Shown here: in pieces, positions 21,476-32,267 of the stretch | Position numbering within the stretch: position 1 is the first letter of the stretch | Layout: the number at the start of each line of letters is the position of its first letter | Source of the DNA: Chlorops oryzae | Taxonomy: Eukaryota > Arthropoda > Insecta > Diptera > Chloropidae | DNA: 64,000 nt | NCBI GenBank assembly: GCA_020466095.1 | Contig: CM035807.1 | Coordinates: 41,861,725 to 41,925,724 of the forward strand | Reading direction: 5' to 3' | Program-made: the position numbers and the translations under genes | Notes under the pieces: generated by a model | What the model was told of the DNA's origin: nothing | Seen by the model: the letters and a program-made list of their open reading frames with translations, nothing else | Databases searched by the model: none

Positions 21476-22389
21476 TCACCAGCAATTTTAATAAAATCTG
21501 CTACCGAACTAATTTCGTGCTTTTTAACATAGAGCCGCAATCCAGAGAGGCTATTTTCATAGAGGAGATCCAGCTTGTCTTCCTCTGACCATGTTGTCCA
21601 CTTCATCATATGCTTGATAGCGATGACGTAGTCGATAAATTTCTCGTCTTTCGCCTGTTTTCGTCGTCGGATCTGTTCTTCGAGGTTTTTTACAAATCTC
21701 GGCGGCATAAAGAGTGTCAGCAACTGCAGCTTGAAGCTCTTCCAGGTGTCGAATTTTTCTTCGCTTCGAAACCACATTAGAGCCTTTCCGCTAAGCAATT
21801 CGGGCAGCGCCTTCACGACGATATCCAGTTGGAACCCGTACGCTTCCGCCAACTCCTCCACACGCTCTATAAAGTCTAGAGGCTCGGTATTTCCGTCATA
21901 CTTAACGCCCCATTTCCGAACCTTGTCGATGACCTCGGCATGATCGGTCCATCGTCCGGGTCGCACCGGCGGTACGAGGACGGAAACCACTGTTTCAACT
22001 GATGCATCGGAGTCCTGCCCATCGCTTTGTATCGGTGACTCATTTCGTCGATACCGGCCCTCCAACTCTCGCAGCTGTTGTTCCGTCTCTTCTGCATGCT
22101 CGCTGTCGCTGACAAACGTCACCATTTTCTGGCGCAATTTCTCGAGGGTGCCAGCCGTGCTTAATCCAAACCTGGCCATAATGGTTACTAGCTCCTCTTT
22201 GCGGACCCTATAGATCGAACCGATTCTAAGCTTTCCTTTCGTTGTGCCACTATCTTGGCTTGTTCTGCGACCTCCGCTGTTGCTTGGCACCTGTAGCGTA
22301 TTAGATGTCGTCGTTCCGGAATCGTCTCCAGAATTTTCCGTCGGATTTCCTGCATTTACGTTCCCCGAGAGTCCCTGCTCGGGCGCCAT
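21142..22389 (-). CDS. Gag of the Osvaldo/Ulysses-like element
   Basis: The intact 415-residue ORF encodes the capsid polyprotein that packages element RNA. An N-terminal disordered Ser/Thr-rich region is followed at about residues 60-95 by a helix-loop-helix resembling a SAP motif (RKEELVTIMARFGLSTAGT). A capsid region and zinc knuckles follow. The first knuckle, CFRCGLDGHSRRDC, is canonical. The second, CRLCGRRNVETRDC, lacks the histidine. The first ATG is the first base after the LTR and overlaps the primer binding site; the next Met is about 70 residues in. The 3' end overlaps pol in the -1 frame. Confidence 0.88.
   Translation of the reverse strand: MAPEQGLSGNVNAGNPTENSGDDSGTTTSNTLQVPSNSGGRRTSQDSGTTKGKLRIGSIYRVRKEELVTIMARFGLSTAGTLEKLRQKMVTFVSDSEHAEETEQQLRELEGRYRRNESPIQSDGQDSDASVETVVSVLVPPVRPGRWTDHAEVIDKVRKWGVKYDGNTEPLDFIERVEELAEAYGFQLDIVVKALPELLSGKALMWFRSEEKFDTWKSFKLQLLTLFMPPRFVKNLEEQIRRRKQAKDEKFIDYVIAIKHMMKWTTWSEEDKLDLLYENSLSGLRLYVKKHEISSVADFIKIAGEWERVQEDMGTTSMLRDGVKAAPPTPPKKSVSFAQVTSGETEKINVRTACFRCGLDGHSRRDCPNAIARFCRLCGRRNVETRDCCRAGNEPSPQSPRGGLTDETRSPNQNV
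22371..22388 (-). promoter_or_regulatory. Primer binding site, tRNA-Lys type, overlapping the gag start codon
   Basis: The minus strand reads TGGCGCCCGAGCAGGGAC. This has the form of the lysine-tRNA primer site used by Osvaldo-type elements. It begins two bases after the LTR end at 22390. The gag ATG occupies 22389-22387, so its last two bases are the first two of the primer site. Confidence 0.85.
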
Positions 22390-24673
22390 TGTAAGGATCT
22401 GGTTTTCCCAGCCGGGGTTGATGTCTCAGTTGAGTTACCAGGGGTTCTTTCTCTTACAAAAAATTTATTGTTTGTACTTTTTGTCTAAAAGAAACTCAAG
22501 GGGTTTGAACGGTGAAAAGATGTTATTAAAGGAAGATGTGTGCGTCCCTTCTTTAAGGGGACGGCCCACGGAAGATGACGACGGATCCGCTATCTGGCAG
22601 CAACACCAGGGTGAATTAAAAGAACAATTGACTAACAGCTAAATAAAATAAAGTTTATTCTTATCCCTAAATTACACGTGTTATTTCTTATAGCTAAAGT
22701 ATGACTGGGGTCTCATTTATTTCCTGTGGAAATAGATTTTATTATTTTAATAGTATGGCCATATACCTATAGATACAAAATATGTATGAACTAATTCCGG
22801 ACTAACCTAAACTCCTAATCCTTCGATATACTTTCGATCAAATACTTGCACGGGAACAGTTTTCCCTTCAGTCGACAATCTCGGCCCTCGCGTGCAACTC
22901 TGTCGCGTGGGGCATATTATTTCCTCGTCGGCCCATAAACTACCAATTTGGTCAGTTACGTTGTTAACCCTGCTGAGACACCCGAGGGTCGTCACTCTGA
23001 CCGCGGTCACCGAGCTAACTTTTTGGCGTCTCGCCGTTCGTAAATCTACCACCGACTCACGATTGTAAGTAGATTTGATTGAGCGTGACGGAATTTCCCA
23101 CAACGTTCCACAGAATCTACCACCGACTAACCTATTAGGTAGGTTAGATCCAGTGCCAGGGGATTTTTTTACGACGCTCCCCAAAATCTACCACTGTTTA
23201 AATGTTCTTATGTCGAATTTGACTGAGCGCGATGGGATTTTCGCAACGCTCCACAAAATCTACCCCTGCCGAATTACTCTTGTGTAAAATTGGACTGAGT
23301 GCGATGGGATTCTCACAACGATCCACAAAATCTACCCCTGCCGAATTACTCTTGAGTAGAATTGGACTGAGTGCGATGGGATTCTCACAAAGATCCACAA
23401 AATCTACCCCGGCCGAATTACTCTTGTGTAGAATTGGATTGAGCGCGATTGGATTCTCACAACGCTCCACAAAATCTACCACCGTCTAGATGTTCTTATG
23501 TAGAATTTGACTGAGCGCGATTGTACTCTCACAACGCTCCACAAAATCTACCACTGCCGAAAACTATTATGTAAAATTTGACTGAGCGCGATGGGATTTT
23601 CGCAACGCTCCACAAGATCTACCCCTGCCGAATTACTCTTGTGTAGAATTGGACTGAGTGCGATGGGATTCTCACAACGATCCACAAAATCTACCACTGT
23701 CGAAAAACTAATATGTAAAATTTGACTGAGCGCGATGGGATTTTCGCAACGCTCCACAAAATTTACCCTGCCGAATTACTCTTGTGTAGAATTTGGACTG
23801 AGTGCGATTGGATTCTCACAACGCTCCACAAAAATTTACCACTGTCTAACTACTATTTTGTTTCAACCGAACTAATCAATGTTCGCAATTTTTCTTTAAA
23901 AAACCTTTCAACTCACATGGACCTGCTGCCGATATGCCTTTGGGAATTCCTCGCCGTTCCTACGTTGCCTTTCGCCGAAATCACTCCGCTCGCCTCCTCG
24001 CTTGGCTCTGTCACCTCCTTGGGGACTTCGGTTTCGACTTAGTAATAAACGGGTGGTCACTCCGACAAAATCTTTGGGTTATTCTCCGAATGACGACGTC
24101 TGCTTTAGGAACTTTTGTGTCGGCTTTCCCGGATGGGATTCTACGACCCCGATGCTTCTCGATTTAGATTCTGTTCCGGAGTCCACGTTTCCTTTTCACT
24201 CTGCGGTCTGCTCTCGTGCGCTTTTCCAATGCACATCTGCACGCGTCGCTGTCTCCCAGAAAAGTGAACGATCGTTTCTCATTTCCGTCGCTTCGATATC
24301 TTCTCCTGTGTCTGTTTCGTTATAATCGATGGTTATCGATTTCACATTAGGCACCCGTCACACTGCTTGATATTACTGCGGGTTTCGCCTCGCCAGGCTA
24401 TCGGAGGGCTACACGCGAGTGCGTCAATTGTCGCCGTCTTCATAATACAAAGGTTTCAGCTACTTATAAATTAAACAATTTTGTTGCTCGTTCTACGGCT
24501 TTTTCAACTTAATTCTAAGAAAACAATGAACGAAAGGAAAACTTAAACTAAATGTAAATAAAACTGGCTTCGTGCTTAATGCTAATAATAAAAAAAAATT
24601 CAAAAAATGTAATTTCTCCCAGTGCCTTCTGGTTCGACTGTCGTTCGGGGCTGTCTACTGTGAGGACTCCTCA
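22390..24673 (-). repeat. 5' LTR of the Osvaldo/Ulysses-like element
   Basis: This is the 2284-bp partner of the LTR at 15082-17369. On the minus strand it starts TGAGGAGTCC and ends CAGATCCTTACA, directly against the gag ATG. Differences from the 3' LTR are scattered substitutions and small indels, for example in an A-run near 23900. Confidence 0.88.
23035..23850. repeat. 72-bp minisatellite inside the 5' LTR
   Basis: Same array as at 15725-16545, with the same number and order of variant units apart from point changes. The array therefore predates this insertion and was copied during reverse transcription. Confidence 0.85.
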
Positions 24674-24706
24674 GAAAGTTACGTTCAATCAAGAGAAACT
24701 GAGTCT

Positions 24707-25136
24707 TAAGAATTAAAAAAATTAACAAGGAAAAGCGTGACGATGAAAAGGTTCAGTCGTCGAGTGAGGCTCGAAAAGTAATATTCGAGACTCGCTGCGC
24801 TTTTGTATTAAAAGAAGGACTAAATAAGCGGAATGGATCCGATAGACGGCGACAGGACTCCTAAGAACAGGACTGGAGATGATCCAGCTACGGCGAACCG
24901 TCCTGTCCGCGGGAGTTCTCCGGCACATGCATACCGATTTACAAGTCCCGTTCATTGACAAAGCCAAAACGAATCAAAGTATGCGTCAAACGCGATTTTC
25001 GTGTGCTCGACCGGATCGAACACAAAAAAGCGTGTTTGAAGAAGGTTTGAGTTAGCTTCCTCTCGCTGCTGTTCCGGGTGAATTTCAAAATATATAAAAT
25101 GACATCTCTTGTTGTTCGATTCCATATATATGGAAT
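24707..25136. other. Interval without recognisable gene
   Basis: No supported coding region or repeat is visible between the split MITE end and the hairpin element at 25137. Confidence 0.3.
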
Positions 25137-25374
25137 CTCCACGCAGTTGTGTCAAAGAAAATAGAACATATAGAACTATAGCTCTAACTTCAGCCAAAAG
25201 CTATTACGTGGTACACCACACTTTCTATTACGTGGTTCACCACAACACACGACTTATGGCGTGGTTCACCACAGTTGAACTTTTTCACCAAATCATGCCA
25301 TAACGCGCCAAAATTTTGCCGAAGTTGCAGCTATAGTTCTATATGTTCTATTTTCTTTGACACAACTGCGTGGA
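25137..25374. mobile_element. Short hairpin element (MITE-like)
   Basis: Arms of about 54 bp (25137-25190 and 25321-25374) are nearly perfect inverted copies; the left arm starts CTCCACGCAGTTGTGTCAAA. The loop contains three copies of GTGGTTCACCACA-like sequence, each itself partly palindromic. No coding region or clear target duplication is visible. Confidence 0.7.
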
Positions 25375-27240
25375 GAGTTTCAAGCATGCCAGACTTTGAA
25401 TGCGAAATCATATGGGGCATTTCACGTGAAGCAGGCAGCGAAAAAAGAGTAATGTTCTGAAAATCGTTCATATTTGGATCAGTTGGACCTCTAGAGAGTT
25501 TGAGTTTATGTGCAACATTTTTTTGATATATCACCGTTAACTTTCGAGATATAGGCTTTTAAATATTGATGAAATGAAAAATAAGCTTTTTTTTGCATGC
25601 AATGTTTCGAATAAAAATAATTTATTCAAAAAATAAATAGTAACGGTTTCTAAAGAAAATTTATTGAACTATTGAAGTTTGGAAAAAATTTTAAAAAAAA
25701 TTTTTTTTTGAGTGTAGCACTGGTGGTAAAATGGTTAAGGCACAATTACAACAACTTGGACCAATTACGCAGGACCTGCGTAACGCGAATTCCTGCAAAC
25801 GTTCAACACATGAAAACATATGGAACCACGTTCAATCAACTTCCTGCATGCTCTGGCATACGCACGATTTCGAAAAGTTGAATATTTCCTGCGCGTCAGC
25901 AACATGACAGCTGAGTATAACAGTTGAAAAAGGAATATAACAGTGTTGTAGAAACTATTGAGTACTTTTTAAAGGTACTTGGTACAACGGGGACATACTT
26001 TTCTTGCTTAATCAAGTAATATGCATTAAATTTTACTAGGTTCGCTCAGTGGTCGAATTTCGACCAATCCTAGTTTTTCACTTCTTATTCTTCCAAATCT
26101 ACTAAAGTTCGGCAAGAGAGAGAGATAGATAGAGAGAGGGGGAGAGAGAGTGAAAAAAAAAGGAGAAAATGGTACTGAAAGGATATGCCTTAGCCTATTT
26201 ATATATAGATTTTATTTTAAGCATCGGTGTCTATATATATGATTTCTATAATTTATTTGTTAAGTAAAGGGGAATATTACATTCCGTTCATAGAAAATAA
26301 GACGATTGCAAGAGTAGCTAGAAATGTACTGAGTCAAGTTCAGATCCAAAACCGCACAATCAGTAGTGTGAATAAAGATTGAGTGCGAGTGTTCACTCAA
26401 GATTTTTGAGGGAACACTCAATTTGGGGTGAATAAAATCGAATTTCGTTAAACTTAACGAAACCACTCCACTCCTAATTTTTGACATGTGAAAGAGCTCT
26501 CAATTTTGAAGTGAATAATTTCGAAATGTACCCTCTCTGTTTGAGTGAGTACTCAAGAAAATCTGAGGGAAGTGATAACCTGCCTCAAAGGAGCAAATTA
26601 GTTTCATTTGCAAATATGGCGTCAGAAAAGTTGAACAACTATGCGGACGAGCGCGATAGTTTAAAAAAAAATATTTTAAAAATCCTGCAAAGTATTATAT
26701 ATTATATATATATATTATAAATACTAATTCAAAAAATGCTAGTTTCCAAAAACTGAATTCTTAAGCGTTATTAATATATTTTCTTCGTAAGAATAAACTT
26801 CGGATATTGCTGAATACAATAGGATATGATTTGGGTACAGCATTTCTCTGGTTTTAAAGCAAGAGATGGGGGTCATATTTAGAACACCAGTTTTCAACCC
26901 TTCAAAAGTTAGTATACTGAATGTTTCTAAAGTAATCTATATTTAGTAGGCTCTTGATGAAAATTTTATATTGCGAGAACAAAGGTAATGATATTCTCTT
27001 GCTAATGGCATGTTTATTTTTTATCTTGAGTATCAGCGCTTTGAATTTATAGCACAATTTTTTAAGGGGTCCGAATTCGACCACTTTCCGTCAAGTATTT
27101 CAGTTTTTCCAAATTTTGTTTGTTTATTTATTTCACGCAGAAATTGGAAAACTAAAATTGACATTAATAATCTCATTATGACTGAGTGAGAGCTAGCGCT
27201 TCGACGAAAATTTTATTCACCTCAAATCGAGTGTTCACTT
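25375..27240. other. AT-rich interval with simple repeats, no supported gene
   Basis: It contains a GA-rich simple repeat at about 26113-26153 and a TA repeat at about 26695-26717. Short inverted similarity between 26395-26450 (GTGAATAAAATCGA) and 27208-27240 (TTTTATTCACCTC) suggests a decayed inverted-repeat element. ORFs here lack family features. Confidence 0.35.
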
Positions 27241-27252
27241 TGTACCATATAT

Positions 27253-27412
27253 CAGTGCCGTAGCAACCATAGGGGCAAGAGGGGTCTTTGCCCCCCCCCC
27301 CACTCATTTTTGTTTTTGCCCATGAATAAAATTGAAAAAATAATTTTGCCGCCCCACGCAAATTGGAAAAATAATTTACCCCCTCACGCAAAACAGAATT
27401 GCTACGGCACTG
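27253..27412. mobile_element. hAT-type MITE with 8-bp target duplication
   Basis: A 160-bp element begins CAGTGCCGTAGCAA and ends with its reverse complement. CCATATAT occurs directly on both sides (27245-27252 and 27413-27420). The 8-bp duplication and CAGTG ends fit hAT. The interior includes a C-run of about 12 bases. Confidence 0.85.
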
Positions 27413-27956
27413 CCATATATAACTATATATGTCACTCAGGAGCCATTTCCATTTTGGCTCTTTTCAAAACGGTCTCGGGTACCCACCACGGTCTAAGGTA
27501 CACACCAAAATGGGCTTTTTTCACTTAGGTACTCACCAAAAGTATTTCTCTCTCTCTCTTTTTTTTACCTGCCGAGTAACATCTCTTTCTAAATGGCGCA
27601 AAACTACCCGCGCAATATCTATGAGAGTGACATATAATATATGGTTATATGTGCTTTGTACGAAACACTCTCCTCAAGAAAGTCCACTCAGAGTGTTCAC
27701 TTAAGTTTTATGCACTCTACCCAATGACATGCTCATGCACACGCATTATTGGAAATTACATTTTTCTTGCACTTCAAATATTAATTAATTATATGAATTT
27801 AGTAATGAATATAAAAGTAGCCATATTGGCTTCCAGGGAATTTTCGTAGAAAGGGAAATATTATCAACTGTGAAGGAGTTGGCAGCACAAATTTGAATCA
27901 GCTGACTCGAGTTTATATAAGACGGCATAAGAAAAATCTTTTGCTACAGGTTCTTC

Positions 27957-28062
27957 TGCTATGCTATGCTTTGCTATGCCTTCACTAATCACTTGCATGC
28001 AAAATATATCGAGCAGGTCATGCCAGCTGAGCGCTTATGCTATGCTATGCTATGCTATGCCA
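27957..28062. repeat. TATGC simple repeats (two blocks)
   Basis: CTATG/TATGC pentamers occur at about 27957-27980 and 28036-28060, separated by an 50-60-bp spacer. The blocks are followed by similar words (CCTTCACTAATCACTTGCA and CCATCACTGATTGCA), suggesting a local duplication. Confidence 0.65.
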
Positions 28063-29313
28063 TCACTGATTGCACCCATACTACGTTTATACGTTATGCT
28101 GGGTTCATGCTTAGCCCTAAAAGCGCTTTTAGCGCATTTAGCTCTTAACGCGACTTTAAATGTGCTTTAACCCCTACAAAATTTGAAAGCTTAATGCAAG
28201 TAAAAGCAACTTTAATGTAGCATTAAGGCGAATGCAACTCTGCTAACTTCGAAAAATTTCATGTTTCGAACTATTTGACAGTACGAATATATGGCAGCAC
28301 TGCTGGTTTGTTTACCTTTTTGCTGGTTTGTTTACGTTTTCCAGTCGTCACGCACAAGTTCTATTCCTAGTTAATAGTCTAATGTTTATGTAGTTCTTTA
28401 CACAATTTTGCACACCTTTGTATAAAGCGAGCAGTTGCAAAAAACTGGCACGCTTTTTGTTTATAGCACATATCGATGTGTTTAATTGTGCAATTTTGTT
28501 TAAATTGAAGAGAATGGACAGGTATATCTGCACAATAAATAAATTGAATTTCAGCCGACGCATTTCGATTTCTTTTTCATCAAATTAAAACAGGACAGTT
28601 GTTTTGTAAGTCGAGAACATATGTTGTGTGTAAAAGCACATTTAATTAATGCGGCACTATGAACACTCTTCGAAAAATCCATTTTCGAAAACCGTAAATG
28701 CGCTTTTAGGGCTAAGCATGAACATAGCATAACGCGACTTTAAATGTGCTTTTAGCCATACAAAATTTGAAAGCTTAATGCTGGGTTCATGCTTAGCCCT
28801 AAAAGCGCTTTTAGCGCATTTAGCTCTTAACGCGACTTTAAATGTGCTTTTAGCCATACAAAATTTGAAAGCTTAATGCAAGTAAAAGCAACTTCAATGT
28901 AGCATTAAGGCGAATGCAACTCTGCTAACTTCGAAAAATTTCATGTTTCGAACTATTTGACAGTACGAATATATGGCAGCACTGCTGGTTTGTTTACGTT
29001 TTTGCTGGTTTGTTTACGTTTTCCAGTCGTCACGCACAAGTTCTATTCCTAGTTAATAGTCTAATGTTTATGTAGTTCATTACACAATTTTGCACACCTT
29101 TGTATAAAGCGAGCAGTTGCAAAAAACTGGCACGCTTTTTGTTTATAGCACATATCGATGTGTTTAATTGTTTAATTTTGTTTAAATTGAACAGAATGTA
29201 TAGGTATATCTGCACAATAAATAAAATGAATTTCAGCCGACGCATTTCGATTTCTTTTTCATCAAATTAAAACAGGACAGTTGTTTTGTAAGTCGAGAAC
29301 ATATGGTGTGTGT

Positions 29314-29879
29314 TGTTGGGGAATATAGTAATATTTTTTATATTTTTTATCAGTTTTCTTTTTCCTTTTGTTAGATAAACACTATGTACTAATCCTCACC
29401 ATAATTTCATTCATTTATTTCCAACCGTACTAAAACACTTTCTTTAGGAATTACTGACTTGCTATCTATTAATAGACTTTTGTTTAAATATGTTCAATCT
29501 CATATAAGTTCATAGAACTCATAGTCATTCATAAATTTTACTCTCATATCATATCACATTTTCTTTCTTTCTCGCATACTTGTGCATACCATGCGTTAGT
29601 TTATCTTAATCGTAGACCAGCGATAATTGTAATGCGTTAGGTTATCTTAATCGTAGACCAGCGATAATTGTAAGCTTTTGATTTAAAAAATAAGAACACT
29701 TGCGATTGTACAACTGATCAGGTAACATGTAAGAAGAACAAACAGTAAATTATAAAGATTTCATGAATAAATTGTTAAATTGAATTATCAGAGGAGATTA
29801 AGTGTGTAATTTCTTTTTATAACAGCAGCTGGGTCTGTTGTGTTAATTAACTGATATACGTTTGGAGAAAACGCAAACA
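29314..29879. mobile_element. Solo LTR with 5-bp target duplication
   Basis: A 566-bp sequence starting TGTTGGGGAATATAG and ending AAACA interrupts repeat copy 2. TGTGT flanks it on both sides (29309-29313 and 29880-29884). The uninterrupted sequence is seen in copy 1 at about 28620. It contains a 39-bp tandem duplication around TTATCTTAATCGTAGACCAG (about 29592-29672). A 5-bp duplication favours a BEL/Pao or copia-type origin over gypsy. Confidence 0.75.
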
Positions 29880-30240
29880 TGTGTAAAAGCACATTTACTT
29901 AATGCGGCACTATGAACACTCTTAGAAAAATCGCTTTTCGAAAACCGTAAATGACAGTAAAAGCAACTTCAATGTAGCATTGGCGAATGCAACTCTGCTA
30001 ACTTCGAAAAATTTCATGTTTCGAACTATTTGACAGTACGAATATATGGCAGCACTGCTGGTTTGTTTACGTTTTTGCTGGTTTGTTTACGTTTTCCAGT
30101 CGTCACGCACAAGTTCTATTCCTAGTTAATAGTCTAATGTTTATGTAGTTCATTACACAATTTTGCACACCTTTGTATAAAGCGAGCAGTTGCAAAAAAC
30201 TGGCACGCTTTTTGTTTATAGCACATATCGATGTGTTTAA

Positions 30241-30599
30241 AAGCCTATACTGAGATATGCAGTAACTACTTGCACATTAGGAGCCAATTCGCTACAACGT
30301 CGTAAAGTGTGAGAGAGACAACTATATTCACGCTCCTTAAATTCTTCAAAGTATGCCAACAATTTAACACCTTCGAAGTCGGTGTCAGTATTTCATTTGA
30401 AAAATGTGCCGCAATCAGCTGTCCTGGCATTTACTTCGCATAAAAAATGAATATGTTCATTTCTATGGCGAAGTAAAGCAGGCAAGTCGCATGCAACCCT
30501 GCGCACATGATTACTTGATTTACTTCGAAGTACTTTTCAATTTTTTTTGCACGTATTTCTTATGGGAGCTTTACTTACTGCATATCTCAGTATAGGCTT
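30241..30599. mobile_element. PIF/Harbinger-like MITE with TAA duplication
   Basis: The 359-bp element starts AAGCCTATACTGAGATATGC and ends with the complement. TAA flanks it (30238-30240 and 30600-30602). The empty site is seen in copies 1 and 2 (GATGTGTTTAATTG), which confirms the insertion. It encodes nothing. Confidence 0.85.
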
Positions 30600-31150
30600 T
30601 AATTGTTCAATTTTGTTTAAATTGAACAGAATGGACAGGTATATCTGCACAATAAATAAAATGAATTTCAGCCGACGCATTTCGATTTCTTTTTCATCAA
30701 ATTAAAACAGGACAGATGTTTTGTAAGTCGAGAACATATGTTGTGTGTAAAAGCACATTACTTAATGCGGCACTATGAACACTCTTCGAAAAATCGATTT
30801 TCGAAAACCGTAAATGCGCTTTTAGGGCTAAACATGAACATAGCGTAAGGCATACGTATAAACGTAGTACCAGATAGCTATCGTGATTATCACGCACATA
30901 GCACAGCGTGCTATGCATGCCCTTAAAACGCAGCGAAAAAGCTGTCACGTGAGAATGTCACGCGTGCTTTTGAAAACGCAGCGAAAAAGCTGGTACGTCA
31001 ACAGCGTTCAGCTGTTTCATAGTGCCATCGATAGTTTGTCAGCTCTAGTGCACGATCAGATGTGTCGAGACTGGTCGGGACCTACTTGTGTTTTGCGCAA
31101 TTAAATCAAAATTATATCGTTTTGATTATTAAATAATTGTATTTCGTGAG

Positions 31151-31192
31151 ATGGAATCGAGCTGGAAATCTAATCCACACAAAAACAAAAAC
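31151..31192 (+). CDS. Possible first exon of an unidentified gene
   Basis: ATG at 31151 opens a 14-codon frame (MESSWKSNPHKNKN) that ends exactly at a strong splice donor, GTAAGT, at 31193. Nothing about its function can be said. It could be a transposon-borne gene because it lies between CCAGATAGC ends. Confidence 0.2.
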
Positions 31193-31363
31193 GTAAGTAT
31201 ATACATAAATTGTAATGAACTTATATTATTGTTTTTCTATAAACCATTTCTAACCTTCAATGTCTTGTCAATTTTTTCACAAGAAAAAAAAAAAAAAAAA
31301 GAATGAGTTACCAAAATCTACATATATGTCCAAAAGCTCGAGATTTCGGTAATGTTCAAATTT

Positions 31364-31611
31364 GATTGCAAACAAGCACGTTGCTGACATGCCAAGTGTA
31401 TGAAATTTTGAAGTCACGCGTGATCTCATCCTGGCACGCGTGACAGCGTTTAAGCACGCATCGTGTAATCATTTGGCTAAGAAACTCACGCGTGAATGCA
31501 AATAAGCAGCGTGAGTGACATGGCATATGTCTGACATTTCGCAGTCATGAGTTATCTCATTCTGGCACGCGTGACGGCGATTAAGCACGCATCGTGCAAG
31601 CATTTGGCTAT
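31364..31611. repeat. Tandem duplication with CACGCGTGAC words
   Basis: Two diverged copies share TCTCATCCTGGCACGCGTGA, then TTAAGCACGCATCGTG, then CATTTGGCTA. They lie at about 31364-31477 and 31498-31611. Confidence 0.7.
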
Positions 31612-31777
31612 CTGGGCAGCTTTAGTAATGCGAGGAGTCGCAGTATGAATTTTCACCACTTCGGAAGTACTGCAGAAGTAGTGAAATTTCCGGCTGGGTG
31701 GTAAAAAGTTTCTTAAGACTGCGACAGCACTGGTTGTTGGACACAATCATTAAATCTCTATTGAAAGAAAATTCCGA

Positions 31778-31912
31778 ATGGAAAGTCTGCAAACCAAGCT
31801 TAAACAATACCGAACAAAGAAAAACAGAACTAGAAAGTTGGAGGCTTTCAGAGAACAGATTGAACGTGTTCTGATGCTCAAGGAAAATCCGGTTCTTGAA
31901 ACGCATTTGGAG
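31778..31912 (+). CDS. Possible exon encoding a basic coiled-coil-like segment
   Basis: A 45-codon frame from ATG 31778 has charged, helical character (QTKLKQYRTKKNRTRKLEAF, then ENPVLETHLE). It runs into a donor-like GTATCT at 31913. An in-frame stop lies upstream, near 31753-31756. An acceptor-like AAAG lies at about 31768. It may be an exon with the one at 31151 or an isolated remnant. The protein is not recognised. Confidence 0.25.
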
Positions 31913-32267
31913 GTATCTATAACTTTTCAAAAATGCTTAAAATAATTATTGGAAATGTATCTTGGCAGAAACTCCTTACACACATAAACATTGTTTTGAC
32001 TAGTTTGAAAACAATTCTCAATAGTGTATTATATAAATTAACAACCATGATGTATTTCGCAATGTGACGGCACTAGGTCGTATGATTCTTCCTATTCCTT
32101 TTGTTTGTCAAAGTTTAGGCGTTTAATTTGATTTTCTATTGATATTGTTTTAACAAGTGAAATTCGAAATTGAGAGCTCTTCAGACGGTGCTGTTCTTTA
32201 TTTCCGTGTAAACGGAATCTACGTTCTATGGAAACGCAATACGTTCTATGGAAAGAATTTGGGCATA

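Larger units (their letters stand above)
15082..24673 (-). mobile_element. Osvaldo/Ulysses-like Ty3/gypsy LTR retrotransposon, nearly complete
   Basis: This 9.6-kb minus-strand element has two LTRs of 2284-2288 bp, a tRNA-Lys-type primer site, gag, pol in the -1 frame, a third ORF, and a polypurine tract. Long LTRs together with a lysine-type primer site are features I associate with the Osvaldo/Ulysses lineage; this assignment is from memory of the family and not from a search. By eye the LTRs differ by roughly 25 substitutions (about 1%). Pol has a single in-frame stop. A clear 4-bp target duplication was not found (AAGT on the left, GAAA on the right, with AAGT two bases further). Confidence 0.85.
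14925..24706. mobile_element. Older inverted-repeat element split by the LTR retrotransposon
   Basis: GCTCAGTTACTCTTGATTG at 14926-14944 has an inverted match near 24685-24706, ending TCAATCAAGAGAAACTGAGTC. The two ends lie just outside the two LTRs of the element at 15082-24673. The original was therefore a short MITE of roughly 190 bp into which the retrotransposon inserted. Confidence 0.6.
28090..30870. mobile_element. Threefold repeated inverted-end element (copies 1-3)
   Basis: Copy 1 (about 28095-28737) starts TGCTGGGTTCATGCTTAGCC and ends with an inverted match (GGGCTAAGCATGAACATAGC). Copy 2 (about 28779-29953) is interrupted by a solo LTR. Copy 3 (29954-30860) is truncated at its left end and interrupted by a MITE. 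The outermost flanks also match in inverted form (TACTACGTTTATACGT at about 28078 and its complement at about 30855). No ORF is supported. The family is not identified. Confidence 0.7.
30872..31615. mobile_element. Possible TIR element with CCAGATAGC ends
   Basis: CCAGATAGC at about 30872 and its complement at about 31607-31615 bound a region with internal repeats. These include a duplicated AAAACGCAGCGAAAAAGCTG (about 30927 and 30974) and a tandem duplication at 31364-31611 with GGCACGCGTGAC words. No target duplication was confirmed. Confidence 0.4.

Noticed and set aside
25715..25810. tRNA-like or SINE-head sequence (GGTGGTAAAATGGTTAAGGC)
   Set aside because: The D-arm-like words are suggestive, but I could not form a cloverleaf or a clear B box (GGTTCGAATCC). 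There is no tail.
28036..28062. TATGC array as a CRISPR-like or functional array
   Set aside because: It is a simple pentamer repeat without spacers in eukaryotic transposon-rich DNA.
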